In this document: one piece after another, positions 34,633 to 48,100 of the stretch
Layout: each line of letters opens with the position of its first letter
Position numbering within the stretch: the stretch's first letter is position 1
DNA from: Gnetum montanum
Lineage: Eukaryota > Streptophyta > Gnetopsida > Gnetales > Gnetaceae
Direction: 5' to 3'
Length of the DNA: 64,000 bases
Assembly (NCBI GenBank): GCA_015680685.1
Contig: MNCI01011145.1
Span: 560,169-624,168, forward strand
The notes under the pieces: generated by a model
Seen by the model: only the letters and a program-made list of their open reading frames with translations
What the model was told of the DNA's origin: nothing
Database searches by the model: none
Program-made: the position numbers and the translations under genes

Positions 34633-35470
34633 GCATACTAATCTTCTTATATTTTTGGTCATTTTAGTTATGGTATTGATGTCATTATTTTTTATTTTTA
34701 TTCATAGCTATTAGGGACTAGAAGACATTTTATTAGTTTATTATCATATAGTACAACTATGGCTATTAAACTTTCATTTATTCTTATTATCATTGTTAGT
34801 TTTTTTCATCACACTGTGTGACTATGGCTATTGGATATGAACACTTTGTCTATAATATTTTAAATTTACATATATATATTTTTAAGTATTTTTATTCTTA
34901 TGCTATTTATGTTTTATTTATATGAGAAAGGCTACCTATTTAAATTGTAAGGCTTTAAAGAAAAGTTTGTAGTAAAATGTAAACATAAAGTAGTCAAGTG
35001 ATGAAAGTGTAAAATAGGGAATAATAGGCTATAATGTCATAGGAAAAAGGCTATGATGCATTGCCAGTTTAAGGCCATGCCTAATTTTTTATGAGTTTTT
35101 ATATTTTAAATATATTTATGGTATTTTTGTGGTTTTTAAAGAAATTAATAAAAGATAAATCATGAATAAGCATAAACTATAAATTTCATGCAAACATATA
35201 CAAGCAAGGTTAAGTAGTTAAAGTGAGGCTAAAACAAGGTAAATCATGGTGAAACAAAATAGCACATATAAAGAAAAGTTTTAAACTAGGATATGAAATA
35301 AAAAGTAAAAAGTTCACATGGCATTAACATAGGGATAAGTGAGTAGAATATGTACTTAGTCATGTAACTATTTTCTAATCTTCAAAAGGTTAGGAAAAGT
35401 ATACAATCTATGTTGCACAATCTTGTACTTTCCATTTTTCTTGTTGATAAGCTTAAATAGGAGCTCTTCC
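34633..35470. other. Gap between the convergent genes of P2
   Basis: AT-rich, with no recognisable coding in either strand. It corresponds to 4817-5340 in P1 but has no minisatellite. It should hold the 3' end of the retroelement's sense transcript. Confidence 0.4.
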
Positions 35471-35685
35471 TATGCTTCATTCATGGCTTGGTTATTTTTG
35501 GTTCTAGCTTGATCTACTTCATTGGGCCTCTCAACTTTACTCCTAAAACTAGGAATTTCTTCTTGAAATTCCACTTTGGATCCTTGATCCATGTTAATGT
35601 TATTGATTGATAAAGAAACTACACTATTACCATGTATGATTATTTTACCTCCCTTATAAAAAAAAGTGAATTTCTTGATGGATGG
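35470..35685 (-). pseudogene. P2 protease C-terminal part, cut off by A2
   Basis: Minus-strand FTFFYKGGKIIIHGNSVVSL and INNINMDQGSKVEF match P1 PYVGREVVIHGDEVVMQAI and NNVDMEQGSE. Retropepsin sequence directly upstream of this lies on the far side of element A2 (from 44832). Joining the flanks across A2 places LGRPWLAQL just before it, the usual order in Tat-type elements. The frame stays open to a stop at about 35470, and no RT follows. Confidence 0.65.
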
Positions 35686-36508
35686 TGATGAGTGGCAAGG
35701 TACCCTATGTTCAACCATACAAATATGAGCATGTACATGCGATCTAGTCAAACTCTGTGGACGGACTAATTATGGCACCTAGATAGTTATACATTAATTG
35801 TAGTTCATAGTCTTCCCACCTAGACTAGTGTTTGATTTGTCACATATGGTTTAGTCCAGAGTGAGGTGTATGATGTGGTTTCTAATACTATGCTACTAGA
35901 GACAATGAGAAATAACTTGATTAAACTAAGAAGAAATATGAAGTAAAATCTATGCTAGCCTAAGTGTGATGAGTATCCATCCTTAATCATTCATATGCAT
36001 CTTGGACCTCATGTACTACCTCTAGGATTATCAAGTGCACATTACTTGAACACTACTAGATGCGCTACTGGGTTACCAAGTAGTTACACTTAAATGTTCA
36101 TGATTAAGATGTACTCATTCCGCATTAATAACAGAAATAGTAAATAACGATAAAGAAATATTAACTAGGAAAATAATAAATAATAATTAATAATTGAACA
36201 TCTAAAAGCTAAATGAATGATGAAATGATGGAGTAATCTTGATCTTTATTGTCTGTTTTGTGCATGTCCAAGTACGTCACACTTGAACAAAGGTTCCGTA
36301 CAATTACAAACATCACACTGTAGGAATGCACTTAGAAGGAACTAAAAACTAATTGAAACTAACAAAAAGACTCAACCCTAAATACTTACAAACTAACTCC
36401 CTTCCTATGCACTTGAATGCTATACTTATAGGCCTACATAGAAATCACAATATCGTGTATCCAATATCAAGGATCTGATATTGGAGCTTGGCAAACCACA
36501 ATTCATTA
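35686..36508 (-). repeat. A2 3' LTR
   Basis: Direct repeat of 43972-44831. Sense TATA box (ggcctataagtatagc) near 36420-36440, preceded by U3 words of the gatattg / caatatc type. Confidence 0.9.
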
Positions 36509-37400
36509 TACCACCATGACTAAATAACAAATCATCCTCAAGTTAACAATCAAAATGAGAATGAGTTCATTTGACTACATAGTGGATAGGTATGGGATTA
36601 TTAACTAACTATGAATTACTTCATGCCACAGTGTGGAATTAAACAAAACAAAATTGGGACACTAACATAGAGTACAAAAGACAAAATTGTTGGAACTCAT
36701 GTGGTTCTTGGCGGTGGTGGATCCTCCATGGGCCTCTTCCCCTTATCTTGTGGTCTAGGCTTTGGAAATGGATGTCTCTAAAGGAGTGCCTAAATTTTTT
36801 CATCTTCAATTCAAGGATCATGTGTTGTCCGTGCTAATATTCCAATATTTGATGGAGTCAACACCTCCCATGGGCATGATAGTTGCAAAAACATCTAATT
36901 GTTTTTGACGTACCATTCCATAAACAACTATCGTTCCTCCTCGTAGGCTCTAGCTTTGTCTCTACATTCTTAGTAATCTGTGAGCCATTGAGCCAAATCT
37001 ACCGTAACATATTTTTACCCTTGGTAGCTAGTCTTGACAACCTCTAACTCAAAATTTTGTACCTCTAATTTCTATAGTGTCTTTTTTTTTCTACAAATTC
37101 TACTTCATACTTGGTGTAGGTGGCTACTACCTACTTCTCCAATTCTATCCTTATACATCTTGCTATTAACATGGCCAAGTTGGCATACTGCAGGTTTGCC
37201 AACTCCATGTACTTAGTGAGATCTTATATCTGCAAGTCCCAACTCTTTAGTTATGCTTGGTGGATGAAGGCATAAGTATCCAATATGGCCCACCAATCAG
37301 TGTTCTGGGTACTAAGAGTGTTGATAGTCTTTTTTAATGATTTTCTTGTACATCCCCACCTATTCTCGGAAATGCTCCTTCAGCTTCTCATGTCACTTAG
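36509..37400 (-). other. A2 3' leader and tail of second ORF
   Basis: The first bases inside the LTR read catggtggta in the sense direction, the counterpart of the A1 purine tract catgggggta. The rest is decayed continuation of the coiled-coil ORF, recognisable by alignment with A1 21.2-22.1 kb but without a long open frame. Confidence 0.45.
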
Positions 37401-39231
37401 ACTCATTCGACTACATGCTTATTTCAATAGCTATCTTTTGACAGATCATGTATACCTCCTTCATTGAGAGGGTTCTATTTTCTCTAGCTAAGAAATTCAT
37501 GTCCTGGTTGACCCTTATTAATTGTTCTTGCATTTTTTGCAAATTCTCCTCAAGAACATTCGTCTATTTTTCTATTATGGTCAACTAAATATTTTCAATG
37601 GCAAGGTGTTTATTTTCTTCTTGTAAGGCCTTGAGTGCATTGGCATGTGCATACATTTGAGCTTGTGCCTTTGAAGAATCCCAATCAACCTTCTCTTTTT
37701 CCCTAGCTACCCTTTTATTCTCTTCTAACAATTTATTTAGTTGCTCTATTCGAAATGACTCTAGCTTGACTACTAGGATGAATTGGGGCAAATCCTGCTG
37801 TGTAGCTTGCAAGGTAACAAACTTCTCTTGGAGTATTTTCAACTCATCCTCTGCATGTTCAACCCTAACCTCCACCATGAACAACTTTCCTTTTTTAGAA
37901 ATGATGTCTAATTGTGTTTCTATTACATCTTGAGGGATGTCAAACAAGGACGTCATCACTTGTCCTGTTTGCAGCAATCGATCCAAAATATCCTCATAAT
38001 ATACAGGAGGCATTAAGGAACCAACTAAGGTTTGAGTATCATGTGCTCTTGTGAAATCTACCAATGGCACAATAGGGACATTGAATGATTCTTTGATGTG
38101 GTCTGTGATCACTTCTGCTGCTGCCGTTGCATCCTGGTGTTGCATAATCACTACTATGTCACCTTCACTAGTTTCTAATTACACTTGAAAAGATGTAGTG
38201 TTCCCAAAGATCTATTGTGATCAATGTGATTCCCCTCCTCCTATTTGTATAGAAACCTCACCTCTTGCATGATTAATTAAGACTGTAGGTTATACGGCAT
38301 CATCAATGACCTTAAAGAGGTTAGCCTCATCATGACTTCCCCAACTAACCATTTCTACAATGGCCCAAAGATGGCTCATCGATGGTCAATAATCTTGTGA
38401 CGATGATGGTAGTTGGTCTTGCTAACCTACAATTTGTGTGTTGGGCCCTACTTCCTATTGTTGACTAGGCCTTGTGTCCAAAAGTTGGCTAGGCCCAGTT
38501 GTTTGAGGTACAATGGGCCCAACCATATACTCTTGTTCAGGCTCTAGTGTCTTACTAGCATCTTTCCTTAGTGCTAGTGGCTTTAGAAATTTGGCATATG
38601 AGGCATTTTGAGCCTTTCTGTGGATGTCATTAGTGTACCCCAAAATTCCAACATTCCAGCATAGTTTCCTGATGAGATAGGAGAAAAGTACTACAAACTT
38701 CCCTATCTTACATTCTTCAAACCACCTTAATATTTCTATGAGTTATAGATGTGGTAGGCTGGCATCAACCTTTTCCATCAAGATTGAACTTCCTCTAGCC
38801 ACATAGGTAAAAATTCTATTTAATCCTTTTGTTGGGAAGAGGTGATAGGTGCCAATTTTTAAATAGATTCTCTCTTCAAGTGTGAGCTCTTCATATGTTT
38901 TATCCTCCTTGCCATACATCCTTTTTAACCATATTTTTCATGCATTAGCATCAAAGCGAGTGGAGAAGTGAGCAACCTTGGGCCCTGTATTTAGAAGGTT
39001 CAAAACTTCTAAAATGGTCTTGGTAGAGAAATCGACTAAGATCCCACAAATATTAGTGGTGATGCCTTCTTCCTTATTATGCCAAAATTGGTACATCTCC
39101 CCCAAATACCATTTTCTACTCTTTGAGAGAATAGGCCACAGTGGAGATCCCTTGAGTTGATCTCTAACTGACTCAGGGGCAAATTTGGTAAAAGGTCCAA
39201 AGTTGAGTTCGACGATCGTTGTAGTTGACAT
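37400..39231 (-). pseudogene. A2 second ORF (unknown, N-terminal domain plus coiled coil)
   Basis: This is the best-preserved copy of the family A second protein. The N-terminal part (39231-38938) reads MSTTTIVELNFGPFTKFAPE, WYLGEMYQFWHNKEEGITTN and ICGILVDFSTKTILEVLNLL, and continues after a stop with KEDKTYEELTLEERIYLKIG and TYHLFPTKGLNRIFTYVARG. A linker contains LEPEQEYMVGPIVPQTTGPS. The C-terminal part (38151-37585, open over 188 residues) has DHIKESFNVPIVPLVDF, TSLFDIPQDVIETQLDII and then heptad-like EELKILQEKFVTL..LEENKRVAREKEKV, a likely coiled coil. A1 has the same protein at 19.6-22.1 kb. The first domain recalls the plant putative-transposon-protein family. Function unknown; a role in packaging or targeting is only a guess. 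Confidence 0.65.
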
Positions 39232-39959
39232 GGAATATTCCTAAATTACCTAAACACATTCCAGAGACAACATGGGATGTTGTTCCTGTTTAGGTGTCCT
39301 ACCTTCTCCACCTTCTACATGCTTGGATTGTGCAGTAATAGGGGGATCTTGATGAATGTTGAATGATTATGCCCCCTACTCTACCTGTTCTATGAGAGGC
39401 GCTTAGCCTCTGCCTCTCCTTGGCTGTTTGGATGCACCCTGAGCAAGCCCTCCTTGTTGTCCTCATTTAGAGACCATCTATAATAACACAAGATCAATTT
39501 TTAGTAATATCATTTAAAAAAATTTGATTTATACCTTACTCATTACCTTTAATGAATTCAATTCTTGTTTAGTGTGATTCAGAGTTAGAAATTTTCAAGA
39601 AAATCCCCCTAAAAGTTTTAATGTTGGACCCAATTTGATCAAGTGACTCCAAAAATAATTTCCATGGTTTGGGTGAAGAAATAAAATTAATTTGGCATAC
39701 ATTTTTAGCATTCTTAAGGTCACTTACCCCTTATGATATCCCTCAAGCAATAGTAAATTTCAAAAAAGTTACATGCTACTTGGAGCATACCCTTCCTCGA
39801 CAACTAAGTTAAACACTCCGAGTTTAAGCAAGTTCAATCAAAACAAGAATTGGAGCATTAATGAGCAAGATATTAATGTTTGATGATAGGTGCTCAAAGC
39901 ATGAGAATTCATGGAAGAAAATTGCAAAAACTCCCCTTGTGTGAACAGTTGAAAATGAC

Positions 39960-40080
39960 ATTGACACACATCGGGAAGGTGCATATATATAGATTTCATA
40001 GACAAGATATTGCGTACATGCTAGCGTAGACCTGATATTGCATCAATCCAATACCCGGTACCCAATATTTCATCCCTTTC
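39960..40080 (-). promoter_or_regulatory. A2 internal promoter before the second ORF
   Basis: On the minus strand, atattgggtaccgggtattgg and gcaatatcaggtc precede a TATA box (tctatatatatgcacc, near 39983-39996). The words are of the gatattg/caatatc type that this element also has in its LTRs, whereas A1 uses gatgttg/caacatc in both places. Confidence 0.5.
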
Positions 40081-41480
40081 GAAATGGGCTACTTGCCAAA
40101 ATTGATGAATTTTTGAAGTTTCATGACCAAGAATGAAGGATGTAAGGTAAATTCAAAAGATCTAGAATAACATTAAGTAGACCTAAAGGCACCAAAAGTG
40201 TAATGAAGTGGAATTTTGCAATGAAGTTCATGAATAGGGTGAGGAAAAAGGATATGTAGTGATGCACAAGAACGTTTTAATTCAAATGATGATAAAGGAA
40301 AGGATAAATTTAGCAATGCAGTACTTGGATGATAGAAGATGATGTGGTGATGTGCAATGAGTGCAAATTACAAAAGTTACACAAGTGGGTCCTCCCCAAA
40401 GCAGGTTCCTACCTATCATGCCCTTACATAACCACATCTTAAAATTTCCTTAGGTACTAGAAGTGTTAAATGCAATCTACACCAATGCAACAAAACACAC
40501 ACATGTTAAATACAACCATGATGAGGTATAAGTTCTATGCCACACAAGACACAAGTTAGAAATACTTGGATAGTGAGGTGAAACAAATCATAGAAGGGAC
40601 TACCAAAATTGGGACATGAGGTAACTGACCCTAGGCACAATGAATCTTGAGTGTGGGGCATGATTAATGTATCATTCGCCCTTCACTTCAAAATCAAGAC
40701 CAAGTCCATGCCTCTGATCAGTGACATCGCATTGTTTCAGCCAATGATGGACAGCCATAAGAGCACCATGACAACAAGGCGTACGATCACTTGGTGTTTT
40801 GTCCAAGGGAGGAGTGATTTGTAATTTCTCTATGGCACATTTTTCTTAATCTTTTCTTTGTTATTCTTTTTTCTTCTTTCTTTTCTTTTTCTTCACCTAG
40901 TCACCTTGGCACTTTGTCATTTCCAATAGTGATCTAAAGAAGCCACCAACCTTCAAGCATGGGTGCATGTCTTGCCAATGGAACCCTCTAGAATAGCATT
41001 TAGTTCCTTTATTGAGTGCCTTTATCACAACTCATACTTCCATTTTTCATTAGATCTACAAGGATCTTAGTACAACCAAGCTATATGATAACACCTACAG
41101 ATGTCACCAAAGAGAATCCACAAGTCCCTTTGATGTCACACCCTAGTCATTCCCACTTAGTCCATCATTTTTCACTCTAGGAATAATGAGTACAAAGTTA
41201 CTTTAAGTTTTAATGATGACAAGATTATCATCGTACCCAAAGTAGAACCTCTTATTAATAGAATGGATGGGTGGATGTTGTGGGCTCACTATCCAAATAA
41301 TTATTTATCCATGACTTAATAGCATAGAACACACCTCAACCAATGAGTCATATGAGTATTTTATTCATTAATCAAATTATCTTGAAAAAGTTAAAAACAA
41401 CAATTTGGAAAAGTGAAAAACTGGAAAACAATAAATTGTAAAATCAAAGAAAGGGAAAAACATTTACTAATTATGCTTAT
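40081..41480 (-). other. A2 spacer between gag and the second ORF
   Basis: AT-rich, no sustained frame on either strand. It contains a pyrimidine-rich block (40840-40900) and the A2 counterpart of the C run (six C near 41487). It corresponds to 17740-19080 in A1. Confidence 0.5.
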
Positions 41481-43879
41481 TAGAATGGGGGGTATCCTAC
41501 ATGATTAAACCTTTGAGTATGGCTAGAATTAATAAATGGAAAATTTGGTTTCATGCATGTTGAAAACATTAGGGTTCGATCATATCCAAACCACTGGGTG
41601 TCTTTTGATGTGGTGGCAAGAATGTACCCATATTGGGGTTTACACACTTGATGAAAGTAGGCATAGTGGGGTAGATTATAAGATGTGGTCATGTGGGAAG
41701 AAGCTAACCCACTATGGCACCCGTGACCATAAGATGGTATGTAAGGATCAATATGTCTCCCTATGTGGTTATATTCATTAGGCCACATGATTGTTGAAGT
41801 GTTAATTAGTGGCTCGGATAAGGTAACCAAAGGTGTTGAGTTCAAGAAGGAAGGTGCATCACAGTGCTAGGCTTGTGCTGAGTTGGAGGATGTAGTGGTT
41901 TTAGAACTATGTCATCTCTTTCTAAGGTCATGCCTAAAGAAAGGACACTTTTGATGTTGTGGAGGACCTCCACTGCTATTGATAGTAGCAACATAAGTAA
42001 TGTTTGTGGGTTGGTGCTGTGATGCAAAATCTTCTAGCACAACTGATGGTAATGTAAAAGGAGGTGAAGGATGAGAATATTGAGGGTGAGGAGAAGTGGA
42101 AGGAACTTGAGGTGGTAATCTCGTGGGAGAGGACATGGGTTGATAGTACTCGAGAGAATGATACTGATGAGGTGAAGCAGAGGATGTTGCTCTAGTCAAA
42201 GAAATAGGGTGCTGAATGTAATAAGCACTTGGTGTCAGGGCATACGAAGGGTGTGGTTTGTTTGGTGGTGACCTTCCCCACGATTGGGGGTTTTGCCACT
42301 ACAGTTGAACACAGTACTTTTATACCAATTTTGGATGTAACATTCCTTCCCAATGCTCATGTAAATGTGATAATATTGGACATTGAATTTTGAGATGATT
42401 GTAGACACACATCACATTGATACTTATGATTTGCAATTTAGTTACTACCCTTATTTTCTTCAATCCTTCTTCCCAATTGACGAATGATGTTTTGTCCTAT
42501 TTCTAAGTTTGGCATCCTCTAATTGTTCTGGTTGTCAGAGTGATCTTGCATGGTTCTACCTTTGATAATGTTTCCATATTCCCCGCATTTTTCATGTATC
42601 CATTCCGTCATTTTAATGATCTTTGCCTCAATCTCATTTAGTGATTTTAATATTGGAAAAGATGATTCCACCTCCTAGAGGTGAGTTGATTTCTCTCTTC
42701 ATGATTATGGACCTTTGTTATTTTAATATTTTGGTCTTGTTGAGATCTTTCAAAATTCTCCCATTTGGCTATTTCTCCTTCTTCATTTGCTACCTACTTA
42801 ATAAGCTCTTGGAATTTATGGGTTTGTAGTTCATATAGTTTCCTTATGGCATACATCCCTAGGGTCTCCCTTGTTTCATTACAAAGCCCATCCATGATGT
42901 GATACATTAGCCTTTCCTTGGAGAACCCATGGCCTGGGCAGTTTTTTAATAGTTAGTAATATCTTTATAAGGCCATGTATAAGGGTTCATTTTGCCCTTA
43001 TTTCCACTCTTGGATTTGTCTCCTCAAGGCTAACACTCTTGCACAGGGTTGATATCTTTTGCTGAAGAGTTCTACCATTGTTGGCCAACGGCAAATTGAT
43101 TGTGGCTTTAAAGACCTATACCATACTTTTGATTGACCAATGAGTGTCATAGGAAAGAGCTTAAGTATTTTCCACCCATTATTAATATTTTTCCATTCAC
43201 AAGCCTCATATAAGGCTTGTAAATAATGTTGCAAATCTAAATCATAGCCTCATGAAAACTTGGGAAAGTTGTTTACATCAAGCCTGGGTAGATGACTTTC
43301 CGTATGGTTCCTATGGGATATTTGAATAGCCTCTTGTATATGCATTAGGCTCTTAGTGTCCAACAATGATTCATCGTCACTTATTAAGTCATGAGTTTGT
43401 AAGCTAGGATGATGTTGTCTTTGTTCATGTTGGTGTTCCTGACTTTGCCCATGGGTTCAATTTTTATTTCCACATTGACCCTTTGAGAAATGGTCATCTA
43501 TGTTACAACCTGACATTGAAGGGGTAGAGGAAGAGAAAGAACTAGAAGACTTGTCATGACTTTTGTAAGTCTCCCAATCATCCATGGATAAATTCTTATT
43601 AATCATTGAGAAGGTCCTAGGCCTTACGGGCCCCCTTGTTCTATGGGATGTCCCATCCTCACTAAAGGTATCTAAGTTGGATGAAAAGAGTCCTTGAATA
43701 TCATTGGGATGTTCATGAACATATGAGACTCTTGCATAAGATTGAGTACTCCAAACTTCTTCATTGTCATAAATTACACTGGTTCTCCAATGAATTTCCT
43801 CACTAGTTGTTGCATTAACAAACATGTGAAAGAGACATTGCTGTGAATTGTGTGTGACATATTTGCAATTAATTCTCAT
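41480..43879 (-). pseudogene. A2 gag with capsid core, decayed
   Basis: The start region (43879-43457) is open for 140 residues, with QSYARVSYVHEHPNDIQGL and a Ser-rich stretch. The capsid core (43234-42998) reads LQHYLQALYEACEWKNI, LKLFPMTLIGQSKVWYRSL and WPTMVELFSKRYQP, the Retrotrans_gag pattern. Next comes HGFSKERLMYHIMDGL, NETRE.LGMYAIRKLYELQ and ELIK.VANEEGE, matching A1 at 16.24 kb. A Pro/His/Ser-rich tail follows to 41480. A putative Cys/His stretch (NHKYQCDVCLQ, near 42400) may be the remains of a nucleocapsid. Several stops. Confidence 0.75.
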
Positions 43880-43952
43880 TCAAAAAGATATATCATTAAT
43901 TCTTCGTTACAATGATCTTGTACGATATAACTAATCTAGATAACTAGCACCA

Positions 43953-43970
43953 TCCCCAACAATGATGCTA
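43953..43970 (-). other. A2 primer-binding site
   Basis: Sense TAGCATCATTGTTGGGGA is the same tRNA-Asp-type site as in A1 with different transitions. It lies one base inside the 5' LTR. Confidence 0.7.
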
Positions 43971-43971
43971 A

Positions 43972-44831
43972 TGATGAGCAACGAGGGACCCCTACACTCA
44001 ACCATATGAATAAAAGCATGTACACACGATTCAATAGAACTTCGTGGATGGACTAATTGTGGCACCTAGATAGTTATACATTGATTGTTGTTTGTTGTCT
44101 TCCCACCTGAACTATTATTTGCTTTATTTTGTATGGTTTAGTCTAGAGTGAGGTGTATGATGTGGTTTCTAATACTATGCTACTCCTAGAGACAATGAGA
44201 AATAATTGATTAAACTAAGTAGCAATATGAAGTAAAATCTAAGCTAGCCTAAGTGCCATGAGTATCCACCCTTAATCATTCGTATGCATCTTAGACCTCA
44301 TGTACTACCTCTAGGATTATCAAATGCACATTACTTGAGCACTACTAGATACGCTACTAGGTTACCAAGTATTTACACTTAAATGTTCGTGATTAAGACA
44401 CACTCATTCCACATTAACAATAAGAATAGTAAATAATGATAAAGAAATATTAACTACGAAAAAAATAAATAATAATTAATAATTAAACAACTAAAAGCTA
44501 AGTGAATGCTATGATGATGGAGTAATCTTGATCTTTATTGCTAGTTTTATGTGTGTCCAAGTATGTCACACTCGAACAAAGGTTCCATACAATTACAAAC
44601 ATCACACAATGGGCATGCACTTGGAAGGAATTGAAGACTAACTAAAACTGACAAAAAGACTTAATCCTAAAGACTTACCAACTAACTCCCTTCCTATGCA
44701 CCTGAATGCTATATTTATAGGCCTACATAGGAATCACAATATCGTGTATTCGATATCGTTATCTAGGCTGTGATATCACGTACCAAATATCGAGGATCTT
44801 AAATCAGGGCCTGGCAAACCACAATTCATCA
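43972..44831 (-). repeat. A2 5' LTR
   Basis: Sense start tgatgaattgtggtttgcc, end ctcatca. Sense TATA box (ggcctataaatatagc near 44707-44722), with gatatt/aatatc words upstream. The order of landmarks is the same as in A1. Confidence 0.9.
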
Positions 44832-47800
44832 AATGGGAAAGGAAAGTACTCATAATTGAGCTAACCAAGGCCTCCCAAGGATGATATTGAATCCTGGTGC
44901 CTCTTCCACCACAAAGAAGTTGTTAGATGTGGGAAATTGTTCCACTACTACAAAGTCTAAAGAGATTGAATCCTTTACTACTACCCATGATCCATTGAAG
45001 GATTTGAGAGTTAAGTAACCATGGTTTTTATGTGTTCTAATAGGCCTAACTGCTTGAGAATGGTAAAAGATATAACATTAATTGACATTCCATCATCAAC
45101 ATGTACCCTATGTAGTTTATGTTTTCCAACTCTTATGATTATAAAGAGAGGGACCCTCGTTTTCTCCCCATCTTAGGGGTTGATCCTTACCTCACTATCA
45201 TGAAACACTAAAGTAGTTGACTTCATTTCTTTCCTAGGTGAAGGCAACACCATTACCATGTGAATTGATTCTTCGTTAGTAGGAATGTCTTTACTAATGG
45301 AAATTGAAGCCAACATCCTCACTAGGTCTTTGCAATAACCAGAGGAGGTTATTACTAGGTCATAAAGGCTCAGGGAGATATTATTTTACTTTAAGAAGAT
45401 TTTTACCTAATCCATGACATTGAGTAAGTCTTGTTTATTGGTTTTTGTCTTTTCATTCTTATTACCTTTGACTTCCTTCATTCTACCTAGGATTTAAACC
45501 TCATGCTTTAATGTTTGTGGTTTGGTCCCCTTTTCCTTCTCTTATTATTTATGATCCTCCCTTGGCTAAATATTTGAAGAAGTTTGAGCATTAGAGCTAA
45601 TGGGGATGACTAAAATAGGTGTGTTCTTCCATGGGCCCACTTCTTTGCATGATTTTGTTTCCTTATTTTCTATGGCCTTAGGCTTGGGGGCATGTTTCTT
45701 GCATTTTTTGGTTGGAAACATCCTATTATTGAGCTATGAGGAGGTTATTACATTAGCTACCATAGGACAACATTGATCATCTTGGGATGTGGGCTTAGTG
45801 GTAGTGTAAGGGAGCAATTTGATGAAGAATGATTCCTCGGGAGTTGTAAGTGATGGTATACTTATGACAAAATAATTCCTTGAACTTGATGAAGTTGAAG
45901 GATCCCTTTCATCTTAAGGACATACTTGAATCACAAATGACTCTCAAGTAGGTCTTGGTCCATTACTAATGTTGAATGTTGCTATTGAATAAGGACTATT
46001 ATTTGCATTCAATGGATCTTTATATTCTTTCATATGTTGGTTCTAAGGCCTACCTGGGTTAGAAGAGTCTAACATCAATTCTCCATTATCTATCATCTTT
46101 TTTCAAGTCATCCTCTAGGACCAAGTAGAATTCAGTATCATGACTAGGCAATTGATGATAGTGGTAGAATCAATCTAGTTTGAAATATTTTGGCTTGGGC
46201 ATATCATCCTTAGTTACTACATTAGGATCCTTAGTGATCTCACATAATCAATCATGCCTCTTATGCACATTCTCAATCATCTGCTTCTACTAGATACAAT
46301 CACTCTTGAGCAATTGGTTAAGGAGCTTGGAAGGTTTCAAAGGCAATGTAGTGTATTTTGACCAATCCTTTTTCTCAAAGTTAAGCTTAGATTAATTAGA
46401 AGTAGAGGCCCTCAATGTTGTAGATTGAGTAGTTGTGGTAGAGGCCTTTGGTTGATTCATCTTTAGCCCCTATGAAGTCTTTGCCTATTTCACCATAGTG
46501 GCCACTATTACATGGCTTTTCTTTCTCCTATACTCATCCTTCCTAATGTGCTAGTTCCTATACATTGTATAGGCTGGATTACCACTGCCTTCAATAACAT
46601 CTTCTATGTTCTTTATTTTAGAGAAAGCTTAGCTAAGGGATCATGAGTCTAAGTAATAAAGTTTGGACTTGATAAAGTCATTGACTACCCCTTTGAAGAT
46701 GGCCAAAAGGTGGGTTTCAGCTATGGGCTTAGGAATCTTATTAAGTAGAGCATTCCATTATTAAATAAACTTCTGAACAGGTTCAAGTGACCCTTGCTTG
46801 ATTTTCATCAGTTTATTAAGGATTGTATTAGACCTCAAGTTATACTTGAAATGGTTGATGAATTGTGAAATCAAATCCTTTAATGAGGCAATGAACCCCA
46901 TAGATAATGCCTAGTACTAATCCAAGACTTTCCTAGTGAGGAACATAGGGAAGATGTGCATAATGGTATGAAGCCAAGCTTGTAAAAATAGGCACTTAGA
47001 ATGGAAGGTAGTGAGGTGTGTGTTGGGATCACCCTGACTATTGTACTTGGTAAATTGTGGAATGAGAATGCCTAAAGGAAGAATGATTTGAAGGACTGCC
47101 AAACTAATGGGTTCATCTTAGTAGAAGTCCATTATTTTGATCATCTACATGGTAGAATCTTTGCGCTTGCATATCTCTTCAATAAGATCTTGGATCATTT
47201 GGAAGGCATGATGTAAGCCTTAGGGCATTTTGATGGGCTATGGGCTTTGTACAAATGATTGCTATAGGAGTTGAGAAGCTTGAGGCTATGTGATGGGTAA
47301 TGGTAATGATGGAAGAGGCTAGGTAATCATGGTCATAGGAGGGTTGAACAATGAGAAGGAATTTTGTGTTGGAATCTAAGGGATAAAGGGGGGGATATGG
47401 GGTATGAGAGTTCTACATAGTTTGAGGTCCTACTAAGAGATCCACTAGAATAAATAAGAATGGAATGTGGTAAACACAATAGGTGTTGATCACACAGTGT
47501 GAGGTTATGTTGCAAAAGGCATGGATGAGAACAAAGAGGCTAATTGAGGCATAGGCTAAACCTAATGCATGGAAATAATGGGTGTTGACTGAAACATGGT
47601 GGGATGGGTAGGAGAAGAGGAAGGTTAAGGGACTTGTCCCATAGATGACACAAGAGATGCAAAACTGGGAACAGTTGTTTGAGGAGTTGATCATTGAAAG
47701 AGGCTCTTAATAAAAGTATTAGGTTCCTATTCAGCCTTGAATTCATCTTGCCTCTCTTGATGTCCATCAAAACTAATATCCTAGCTTCACTCATCAACAT

Positions 47801-48100
47801 CTATGAGTTTATTAACATATGTGCATAGAAATTGGTAACAAGATTTTTCCATAGCATGATGGCATGTATTATTTTCCATCATAGTATATAATTTCAAACT
47901 AATGCTTAGTGTTAGACTTAGAACATGGTATAAGGAGCCCAACTTGTATTTTATCATAGAGGAAATTATAAAATTCCTCATTGATCACCGTAAAATCTGG
48001 GTTCTTGCCCCTTTGCCTAAGTGATTACCTATGCTCAATGACTACTAGGCCTTTTAGGTCATAAACACAGACTTCGTCCTAGTTGGGAGCCATGTAGGTA
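44832..48100 (-). pseudogene. P2 gag and retropepsin, decayed
   Basis: The gag core at 47105-46600 reads TKYNSQGDPNTHLTTFHSKC, HIFPMFLTRKVLD, VQKFI and THLLAIFKGVVNDFIKSKLY, collinear with P1. The retropepsin lies at 45400-44950: DLVRMLASISISTNEES, FHDSEVRINP, PLFIIIRVGKHKLHRVHVDDG and SINVISFTILKQLGLL. VDDGMSINVIS holds the catalytic DG pair as in Tat-type elements (usual D-S/T-G is D-D-G here). Element A2 interrupts the frame just downstream. No RT follows on the other side of A2. Confidence 0.8.

Larger units (their letters stand above)
35686..44831 (-). mobile_element. Complete LTR retrotransposon A2, pol-less, 9.15 kb
   Basis: Minus-strand element of the same family as A1. LTRs lie at 35686-36508 and 43972-44831, each starting TGATGA and ending CTCATCA in the sense direction, apart from one change. 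Flanks gatgg (35681-35685) and aatgg (44832-44836) are a 5-base duplication with one transition. It contains gag with capsid core, a spacer with internal promoter, and the second ORF. No RT or integrase was recognised. It landed inside the P2 protease gene. Confidence 0.9.
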
